From assembly GCF_001894785.1 (NCBI RefSeq), contig NZ_BCWW01000002.1:186001-250000 (forward strand): 64,000 nt of DNA, written 5' to 3'. The first letter of the stretch is position 1. The number at the start of each line of letters is the position of its first letter. Under the pieces are notes generated by a model. The model made no database searches and had not been told where the DNA came from. It saw only the letters and a program-made list of their open reading frames with translations. The DNA is from Rhodococcoides fascians NBRC 12155 = LMG 3623 (GTDB lineage Bacteria > Actinomycetota > Actinomycetes > Mycobacteriales > Mycobacteriaceae). Positions 57,630 through 64,000 of this stretch are shown piece by piece. Position numbers and translations under genes: made by a program.

Positions 57630-59444
57630 ATGCGCACAGATTTCCCCACTCTGTCCACTCCCGCCGGACCCGTTCCCGTCGGCGCGCCCACCTGGAATCG
57701 GCAGCGGCACTCCCAGATGCCGTCGCATCGTTACCGTGACGTCTACGCCAAGGTCGACATTCCGCTGACCCGGCGTCGCTGGCCGGAGCGACGGTTGACC
57801 GAGGCGCCGCTGTGGGTGCCGGTCGATCTGCGCGACGGCAACCAAGCGTTGCCCGAGCCGATGGATCCTGCCCGCAAAAAACAGTTCTTCGAGTTGATGG
57901 TCGCGATGGGATACAAGGAAATCGAAGTCGGGTATCCCTCGGCATCGCAGACCGATTTCGATTTCGTGCGGCTGCTGGCACACACCGATCTGGCACCCGA
58001 CGACGTCACCGTGGTCGTCTTCACCCCGGCTCGACGCGACCTGATCGAGCGAACCGTGGAGTCGATCCGCGGAATCACCAACGACGTCGTGATCCACATG
58101 TACACCGCCACGGCTCCGACGTGGCGCGAGGTCGTGCTCGGCAGGGAAGCCAACGAGCTTCGCTCACTCATACTTTCGGGCGCAGCCGACGTTCTCGAAC
58201 TCGCCGGCGACCTGCCCAACGTGCGATTCGAGTTCTCACCCGAGGTCTTCAATCTCACCGAACCCGACTACGTCCTCGATGTCTGCGATGCAGTGACGAC
58301 TCTGTGGGACGCGACGCAGCAGCGGCCGGTCATCCTGAATTTGCCTGCCACAGTGGAGGTCGCGACGCCGAATGTCTATGCGGACCAGATCGAGTACATG
58401 AACGACAACCTTGCGCGACGAGACAGCGTGATCCTGTCGGTGCATCCACACAACGACCGCGGGACGGGCATTGCCTGCGCCGAGCTGGCCGTCCTGGCCG
58501 GAGCACAGCGGGTGGAGGGCTGCGTATTCGGCAACGGCGAGCGCACCGGAAACGTCGACATCGCCACTCTCGCATTGAATTTGCACGCTCAGGGTGTCGA
58601 TCCGATGATCGACTTCTCCGACATCGATCAGATTCGACGCACCGTCGAATACTGCAACCAGCTCGAGATTCACCCGCGGCATCCGTATGTCGGCGACCTC
58701 GTACACACCGCCTTCAGCGGTACGCACCAGGACGCCATCAAGAAGGGTTTCGTCGAGCATCGCACTCGGGCGCTGAGCGAAGGCCGTTCCGAGCGGGACA
58801 TCGAATGGCGGGTGCCGTACCTGCCGATCGACCCCGACGACATCGGTCGCTCGTACGACGCGGTCATTCGCGTCAATTCGCAATCGGGCAAGGGCGGAAT
58901 CGCGTATCTCCTCGAAACCAACTACGGCATCGAACTTCCGCGTCGCCTGCAGATCGACCTCGCCCGGCACGTGCAGGCCCGCACGGATTCGATCGGTACC
59001 GAACTGACGGCCGAGCAACTCTGGGACATCTTCGAGCAGGTGTACATCGGTGCCGCCGAACCCGACGTAACCCTGATCGGTTTCGACTCTCACGACGACG
59101 ACGGGTCCGCCGACACCTGCATCACGTTGAAGATCGACGGCACGTCCTTCGAGACTTCACACACGGGAGTCGGACCCGTCGAGGCGCTCGTCGACGCGTT
59201 GTCTGCTCATGGCAGGCACGTGGACATCCTCGGTCTGACGCAGACGAGTGTGCGAGCCGGCAACGACAGTGATGCGGTGTCGATGCTCGAATATCGCACT
59301 GCCACCGGGTCTCGATGGGCGGCAGGGATCGATCGCTCCGTTCTGTCCGCCACCCTCGACGCAGTCCTTCGTGCCGCCGGCTCGGCGACCCAGCGGGACT
59401 ACGTGCTCGGTAGCGATCGGCGTCCGCCGCATGTCGGTGGCTGA
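57630..59444 (+). CDS. leuA: 2-isopropylmalate synthase
   Basis: A 604-aa enzyme joining acetyl-CoA and 2-oxoisovalerate, the first step of leucine synthesis. The DRE-TIM barrel starts with VDLRDGNQAL (R68, D69), metal ligands are in SVHPHNDRGTG, and GNGERTGNVD closes the barrel; the C-terminal LeuA dimer domain (about 470-585) would give leucine feedback. Mycobacterial LeuA-type length. No other leu gene is present and a GntR regulator is divergent, so this may be a second copy recruited to another 2-oxoacid. The name reflects family, not proven role. Confidence 0.88.
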   Translation: MRTDFPTLSTPAGPVPVGAPTWNRQRHSQMPSHRYRDVYAKVDIPLTRRRWPERRLTEAPLWVPVDLRDGNQALPEPMDPARKKQFFELMVAMGYKEIEVGYPSASQTDFDFVRLLAHTDLAPDDVTVVVFTPARRDLIERTVESIRGITNDVVIHMYTATAPTWREVVLGREANELRSLILSGAADVLELAGDLPNVRFEFSPEVFNLTEPDYVLDVCDAVTTLWDATQQRPVILNLPATVEVATPNVYADQIEYMNDNLARRDSVILSVHPHNDRGTGIACAELAVLAGAQRVEGCVFGNGERTGNVDIATLALNLHAQGVDPMIDFSDIDQIRRTVEYCNQLEIHPRHPYVGDLVHTAFSGTHQDAIKKGFVEHRTRALSEGRSERDIEWRVPYLPIDPDDIGRSYDAVIRVNSQSGKGGIAYLLETNYGIELPRRLQIDLARHVQARTDSIGTELTAEQLWDIFEQVYIGAAEPDVTLIGFDSHDDDGSADTCITLKIDGTSFETSHTGVGPVEALVDALSAHGRHVDILGLTQTSVRAGNDSDAVSMLEYRTATGSRWAAGIDRSVLSATLDAVLRAAGSATQRDYVLGSDRRPPHVGG

Positions 59445-60584
59445 TCAGTGCAGCATGTCGAGTATTCGAGGTAGGGCGTCGTCGACGGTTGCGGCAATGA
59501 CGTCGTAATGAGTGGCACCGGGCACGGGCAGGTAGGCCACGTCGCGGACGCCCTGTGCCACCAGTTCCGCAGCGAGGGCGGTCGTCAGAGCCGGCGGCAC
59601 AACGGTATCGGCCAGCCCCTGCTCGATGGTCACCGGCCGTGTGTAACCGGTGGTCGGCACGGATAGGTAGTCGCGGATAGCCGAGGTCATGGCGGGGTCG
59701 GAGAGCGATCGAGCGAGGAGCTGTTGTGGTGCAACGGCACTGGCCTTCTGTCGTAGGTCGCTGATGCAATTGTCCTCTGCATGCGCCAGGTAGTCGCGCC
59801 CCAGTTCGCTGAGATAGCTGTTCACGTCGAGATCCGGCCGAGAATCCCTGAGCCCGTGCAGGACGTAGATCAGGGTGGCCGTGATGTTGTCGAGAGGTGC
59901 GATTCGGGGAGTGGTGGGTGAGAGCAGTGGAAGGACGGCTTCGAGGTTCGACGACGGTGCAAACGACATCACCCCGCGAAAATCCGACCGTTCTCCGTAG
60001 ATGTCGGCGCGAGCCCCGGTGGTGAGTGCTGCTGCGCCGCCCTGAGAGTGTCCGGCGGCAACCCAGGTGCGCGACAGCTCGGGAAGTTCGTCTGCGGCAG
60101 CGCTGACGATGTCGGTGACGGCGTTCGCCTCCGAAATGCTGTTCAGGTAGTGGTGAACGTCGGTGGTTCCGAGTCCGATGTAATCCGTCGAGACAACGGC
60201 CGTGCCGCTTCGTAGCAGCTGGGTGAGCAGGGGCTTGGACAGCTCGACGGCCATGGGGTCCTCGGCGGCACCGTCGTCGAGTGCTGTGCTCAGGGCGCAT
60301 GAATCACCCACGCCGACGGTCCCTTTGGCCCACGACACGACCGGCCATCCTCCCGGTGGTGGTGTGCCGGAGGGGAGGTAGACCTGTCCGCGGGCAACCG
60401 CGGCGCGCCCGTGCTCGTCGGTGGTTGCGTAGGACAGTGCGTAACCCGCTGCGGCACCGTCGATCAGCCGCGGAAGCACATCGATGGACGTTGCCGGTGC
60501 CGCGTCGGCGATGGGCGTGAGAATGCTTGTGGCAGCGAGCAGTCCGGCAGCCAGCGTCGTAATCGCAGCGGATCGAGTCGTCAT
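59445..60584 (-). CDS. Secreted LIP-family lipase/esterase
   Basis: A 379-aa exported alpha/beta hydrolase. The signal peptide is AITTLAAGLLAATSILTPIADAA, cleaved after ADA-A. Nucleophile elbow GHSQGGAAA, acid in QGLADTVVPP, His in VPGATHYDVI. It belongs to the same family as 13470 and 36070 but is shorter. Its stop is adjacent to that of the convergent leuA-like gene with no gap. Confidence 0.87.
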   Translation of the reverse strand: MTTRSAAITTLAAGLLAATSILTPIADAAPATSIDVLPRLIDGAAAGYALSYATTDEHGRAAVARGQVYLPSGTPPPGGWPVVSWAKGTVGVGDSCALSTALDDGAAEDPMAVELSKPLLTQLLRSGTAVVSTDYIGLGTTDVHHYLNSISEANAVTDIVSAAADELPELSRTWVAAGHSQGGAAALTTGARADIYGERSDFRGVMSFAPSSNLEAVLPLLSPTTPRIAPLDNITATLIYVLHGLRDSRPDLDVNSYLSELGRDYLAHAEDNCISDLRQKASAVAPQQLLARSLSDPAMTSAIRDYLSVPTTGYTRPVTIEQGLADTVVPPALTTALAAELVAQGVRDVAYLPVPGATHYDVIAATVDDALPRILDMLH

Positions 60585-60648
60585 GTCTTCCTGAAGGTGC
60601 TCGGTGAGTGTTGTGGTGAGTCTGCCGGTCGAGGGGTATCGAATGGAG

Positions 60649-61431
60649 TCACGGATCTTCCGTACTGATCGAGGCGATCAATGTGGCGGCGATGTCGGCG
60701 ACTTTGATGTTGCTGCTCTGGGATTGTTCGGACAGAAATGCGAAGGCTTGTTCAGCGTCGATACCACGCATGGCCATGATGATTCCTTTGGCCTGTTCGA
60801 TCTGTGCACGGGTCTTCATCGCGGTCAGGAGCCCGTCGACTTCCACTTCTGCATGTCGCGCTCGTCGAGATATCGTCACGGCGGTTTCGATCGAGCTGAC
60901 GAACAGCCCTACCAGGGCCTCGTCTATTTCGCTGAAGCCGTGCGGGTCGTAACTGTAGATGTTCAGGGCCCCGAGGTGGCGGTCGTCGACAGTCAGAGGG
61001 GCCGACAGATAGCTCTCGACGCCGAGACCGGACACGTTGTTCGCAAACTGCGGCCAGCGATCTTCGACATCGCTGACCAACAGCCGGACCATCTGTTGGG
61101 TGCGTGCCGACTCCAGGCACGGTCCCTCGTTGCTGCGGTACTGATCGGCGTCGACGTCGTTGACGCGGGGATCTGTGGACGCGACTGTCTCCGGATGGCC
61201 GCCGTCCTCGTCGACCAGTGTGATTCCGGCGAGGTCCGCCGTGGTCAGGGCCTGAACCACTTCGGTGCACATGGCCTGCAGGATCTCGGACAGGTCCATC
61301 CGGGCCATCAGCTTCGATCTCAAATTCTCCAGCGCGTGTGCGTAGCCTGCGACCTCGGACGAGACGGCCGCTGCGTCGCGCAAGTGTGCGGGCTCGCTGC
61401 TGCTACCTCGATCTACCGATTCGGTTGTCAT
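60649..61431 (-). CDS. GAF-ANTAR protein (paralogue of 27886)
   Basis: A 260-aa protein: GAF domain (about 40-185) and ANTAR domain (about 200-255; IEQAKGIIMAMRGIDAEQAF). It shares long blocks with the protein at 27886, for example the DQY/EGPCLE-AR and ESYLSAPL-like segments, and so is a recent or conserved paralogue. ATG 61431 begins the recognisable protein; a longer in-frame extension to 61674 looks non-coding. It is predicted to bind leader RNAs as an antiterminator. Confidence 0.88.
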   Translation of the reverse strand: MTTESVDRGSSSEPAHLRDAAAVSSEVAGYAHALENLRSKLMARMDLSEILQAMCTEVVQALTTADLAGITLVDEDGGHPETVASTDPRVNDVDADQYRSNEGPCLESARTQQMVRLLVSDVEDRWPQFANNVSGLGVESYLSAPLTVDDRHLGALNIYSYDPHGFSEIDEALVGLFVSSIETAVTISRRARHAEVEVDGLLTAMKTRAQIEQAKGIIMAMRGIDAEQAFAFLSEQSQSSNIKVADIAATLIASISTEDP

Positions 61432-61728
61432 CACGCACCACTCACTTCCGTAGACCGACGCCACCGATGGTGATCGCACGGCCAAACGCGGCGCGGGCTC
61501 GGCCGTTCCCGCAAATTTACTTCGATACAAACCCAGCGGCAATCCCGCAGCGATAACCGTGCGCAGCGGCATTGCGTCGATCAACGGACCCGGTAGCCGT
61601 GGGCTGCAGTAGAAGAACAAGACCGATCGGCCCGATTCTGGCAGAATCAACGACCATACGTGCGGGCCCGTCACAACTCGGGTCGACGCTGCTCCCGCGA
61701 CCGAAGGACGACGAACGATGACGTCACC

Positions 61729-62136
61729 GTGAACAAGCTTTCGACGGTGGCACTGCTGATCCTGTTGGGTGCAGCCGGAACGTTCAATGGAATGTCGTTG
61801 ACCTCCGACCCCACCGGGCGGTCACTGGGCTTGGATGTCGACATGCTCCCTGCGTGGCATACCTGGGACTACCGCATCTCCGGGCTGTTCGTGTTGATTT
61901 TTCTCGGACTCGGATCGTTGATCTCGGTTGCTGCTGTGCTCGTCGATGCGTACGACGCTCCGACGTGTGTCGTGTTCGTGGGGTTGGTGACCATCGGGTG
62001 GGTGGTGTGGCAGATCCTCGTACTCGATATCGACGCGCCCAGCGCCCAAATCCCTCTCACCCTGTTGGGGGTCGCGTTGACCATCCTCGCGATCGGCCAA
62101 TTCCGCGCGCGTGCCCGCGACCGCGGCCGGCAGTAG
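61729..62136 (+). CDS. Small membrane protein of unknown function
   Basis: A 135-aa protein with four predicted helices (LSTVALLILLGAAGTF; ISGLFVLIFLGLGSLI; TCVVFVGLVTIGWVVW; LTLLGVALTILAI). The loop after the first helix (LDVDMLPAWHTWDY) is typical of small actinobacterial membrane proteins with no assigned role. The GTG start at 61729 is chosen because it precedes the first helix directly; no good ribosome binding site is seen. Its stop abuts that of the convergent gene. Confidence 0.65.
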   Translation: MNKLSTVALLILLGAAGTFNGMSLTSDPTGRSLGLDVDMLPAWHTWDYRISGLFVLIFLGLGSLISVAAVLVDAYDAPTCVVFVGLVTIGWVVWQILVLDIDAPSAQIPLTLLGVALTILAIGQFRARARDRGRQ

Positions 62137-62943
62137 TTACACGCCGACTGATCCGAGGAGCGCGTCTCCCGGATCGACGACCGCCACGACGGCAGCGACG
62201 AAAAGCAGCGCCATCCCGATCGTCATCAGCGCGCCGAGTGAACCGAGGGTGACGAACATTCGACGGTGAGCAGCGTCTGTCGTGTCCGTCGCCGCGTACC
62301 GACGGAACGCGATCACGGTTCCGGCACCGACAACGGCGATCACCACACCCGTCGCGACGATCACCGCCCAGTTGTAGTGCTCGACCTGCGTGAGCAGCTC
62401 GAGCAGAGGCGGCCTCGTATCTCCGCTCCGCACACCGTTGTCGATCAGTGACTGCGCCGCCTTGCCGTCCGCGTTGTCGTCGGAGAGCATCGGAAGCAGC
62501 GCGACGACGGGAGCGACCGTCGACTGGATGTTGATGACGGCCACGAACACCGAAAACAGCGACAGCACGGTCGAAGTACTCGCAGCGATCACGTAACCCA
62601 TGCCGGCAGCCAGGGATCGCCTCCACAGCGTCGCCGCCAGCAGGCCCAGAACGGCGGTCAGCAGTACCGAGATGACGATCTTGATGGCGTGCCACGCGAA
62701 CCAGTAGTCCACCATCTCCGCCAACCCGGGAGGAAAGGTGCGAACACCGCTGCCCCAGTACTCGACCAATCCACGGCCGAGCAGCTCGCTCATGGCGGAC
62801 TGATCCTGGAACTGGGGATAACTTCCGCGCAGCAGAGCAGCCGGTTCGAGAATGAACGCGGCTACCAATAGTGCCCCTGCACATGCCAACAGAACGATCG
62901 ACCAGCGGCCGCGGTGGATGGGCTTACTCATTGGGTGACTCAC
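62137..62943 (-). CDS. Membrane protein of unknown function
   Basis: A 268-aa protein with five to six hydrophobic segments and a large outer loop between the first and second (residues 35-85, containing YWGSGVRTFPPG). An in-frame ATG at 62931 is an alternative start. No family recognised. It is divergent from the next membrane protein with a 123-base gap. Confidence 0.7.
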   Translation of the reverse strand: MSHPMSKPIHRGRWSIVLLACAGALLVAAFILEPAALLRGSYPQFQDQSAMSELLGRGLVEYWGSGVRTFPPGLAEMVDYWFAWHAIKIVISVLLTAVLGLLAATLWRRSLAAGMGYVIAASTSTVLSLFSVFVAVINIQSTVAPVVALLPMLSDDNADGKAAQSLIDNGVRSGDTRPPLLELLTQVEHYNWAVIVATGVVIAVVGAGTVIAFRRYAATDTTDAAHRRMFVTLGSLGALMTIGMALLFVAAVVAVVDPGDALLGSVGV

Positions 62944-63066
62944 GGACGAGAGTCAATCATCGAGGGGCCGGGCGCACATCACTCTGTAGGACTGGATCGA
63001 GGAGCAGCGAGCCACCGATTGTCCCGAACTCCACCGAAACGGCGGCCTGTGGTCCATACTCTCGCT

Positions 63067-64000
63067 ATGGTCAATGTAAGTGTGACGACGGGTAACGTCA
63101 TTGCTCAGTCGGAAAGCGGAGGCGCGGCGCTGGACCAGGTCTTCGGTATGACGGCAGCCGCGGCCGTCGTGTCGTTATTTCTGCTGTACCTGGCATTCAT
63201 GCACCGCACTCGCCGCATCACGTGGTTGGCGAGGCTGGCGGACTACGCGGGATCGAAACTGAACTTGCCCGGCTGGGCTGCGCTGCCTTTGGTCCTGTTC
63301 GTCTCGACGATCCTGACGGCATTCTTCGGGTTCATCTGGGACGTCAGCCTGCACATCGGACGAGGGCGCGACGAGGGACCACTGGCCAACCCGGCCCACT
63401 ACTTCATCCTGGTCGGCTTGTTCTTCCTGTTCATCGCGGGCGCGCTGGCGATCATTCTGCCGCTCGACGAGAAGCCCGGTCGCGCGGCCGTCAAGATCAC
63501 CCGCACCTGGTACGCGCCCACGGGCGGTCTGCTGATCGCGGGCAGTGGACTGTATGCGCTCATCGGTTTTCCGTTGGACGACATCTGGCACCGCATCTTC
63601 GGCCAGGACGTCACGCTGTGGGGGCCGACTCACCTGATGCTCATCGGCGGTGCCGGACTGTCTCTCATCGGAGTCCTGCTGCTCGAGCACGAAGGCAGAC
63701 TGGCGCTCGCCGCCGCACAGCAGACGTCCCCCGACGAGGTGGACGAGACTGCGCAGGGGCCCAGACGCTCGGTGTTGTCCTGGATTCTCAAGGCCAGCGC
63801 CTTCGGTGGTCTCCTCATCGGACTGTCGGTGTTCCAGATCGAATTCGACTTCGGAGTCGAGCAGTTCCGGTTGGTGTTCCAACCGATGCTCATCGTCGGT
63901 GCCGGCGCGTTCGCACTCGTCGCCGCACGACTGGTCGTGGGACGGGGCGCGACTCTGTTCGTCGTCGCATTCGCCGCCGTCATTCGTGAGCTGACGGCAT
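63067..64000 (+). CDS. Multi-helix membrane protein, partial (runs past window end)
   Basis: An open frame from ATG 63067 to the end of the window (311 codons, no stop). It has about eight hydrophobic helices so far. Polar motifs facing the loops include FIWDVSLHIGRGRDEG, NPAHYFILVGLFF, DDIWHRIFG and WGPTHLM, with repeated D-x-x-x-H pairs that could bind metal or heme. I do not recognise the family. High coding character in this frame, with all other frames broken or shadowing. Confidence 0.8.
   Translation, partial: MVNVSVTTGNVIAQSESGGAALDQVFGMTAAAAVVSLFLLYLAFMHRTRRITWLARLADYAGSKLNLPGWAALPLVLFVSTILTAFFGFIWDVSLHIGRGRDEGPLANPAHYFILVGLFFLFIAGALAIILPLDEKPGRAAVKITRTWYAPTGGLLIAGSGLYALIGFPLDDIWHRIFGQDVTLWGPTHLMLIGGAGLSLIGVLLLEHEGRLALAAAQQTSPDEVDETAQGPRRSVLSWILKASAFGGLLIGLSVFQIEFDFGVEQFRLVFQPMLIVGAGAFALVAARLVVGRGATLFVVAFAAVIRELTA

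Noticed and set aside
61432-61728. SigB/SigF promoter before the GAF-ANTAR gene at 60649
   Set aside because: GTTT and GGGAAC occur on the minus strand but 18 bases apart and with a poor -10 match.
1-64000. CRISPR arrays, tRNA/rRNA genes, insertion sequences, prophage or integrase genes
   Set aside because: No regularly spaced repeats, tRNA-like cloverleaf, transposase or integrase protein was recognised; the HTH in the 21168 TetR is only transposase-like and is fused to a regulator.

Overview
The window is high-GC, densely coded actinobacterial chromosome. Gene content points to Rhodococcus or a close mycolic-acid-containing relative: several secreted LIP-type lipases, a Tat-exported cholesterol oxidase, a P450 with a CxxHxxC ferredoxin, many TetR regulators, GAF/ANTAR proteins, a BrkB-type protein and a clade-2 catalase. 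The genus is an inference from gene content. I saw no rRNA, tRNA, CRISPR array, insertion sequence or phage gene. No gene-free stretch exceeds 300 bases; the longest (61432-61728, 297 b) shows only weak promoter-like sequence.

Layout. 1-2578: end of a hexuronate-type catabolic cluster (mannitol/fructuronate dehydrogenase C-terminus, KDPG aldolase, MHS transporter). 2657-3194: small heat-shock gene behind a CIRCE element. 3263-10261: eight-gene minus-strand operon (BtpA/SgcQ-like, PfkB kinase, lipoprotein, ATPase, permease, phosphotriesterase-like hydrolase, GATase1-like protein, TenA-like protein) facing a divergent LacI regulator with two matching operators; the best candidate for an undescribed pathway. 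11450-16391: M20 peptidase, epoxide-hydrolase-like enzyme, lipase lipoprotein, secreted unknown and a TspO-like protein. 16379-21199: aromatic ring-cleavage operon (extradiol dioxygenase, FAH hydrolase, FAD hydroxylase), divergent TetR and an enoyl-CoA hydratase. 21168-27056: NmrA/SDR/double-HTH TetR operon, divergent TetR and an orphan homodimeric E1-like dehydrogenase. 27069-29219: XRE/DUF2975 pair, GAF-ANTAR protein and two small ORFs.

29232-34353: TetR and a divergent P450-ferredoxin-reductase operon carrying two extra genes and a second TetR. 34460-38837: cholesterol oxidase, secreted lipase, EAL protein and DUF3140. 38956-44824: RraA-like gene with a tripartite tricarboxylate transporter, facing an RpiR regulator and an MFS transporter. 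44922-49905: GNAT, DUF4234, TetR, and an AhpD-like/GMC oxidase operon ending in an ankyrin gene. 49908-55848: stress island (catalase, GAF/ANTAR, BrkB, 50-aa protein, epimerase) in which at least two genes have SigB/SigF-type promoters. 55835-64000: bile-acid-type transporter, GntR with a divergent 2-isopropylmalate synthase, secreted lipase, third GAF-ANTAR protein and three membrane proteins, the last running off the end.

Regulation is unusually legible: most divergent regulator/operon pairs have clean palindromes over the intergenic promoter. Two small families of long intergenic palindromes recur between genes. Start codons were chosen from Shine-Dalgarno spacing and ATGA/GTGA overlaps.
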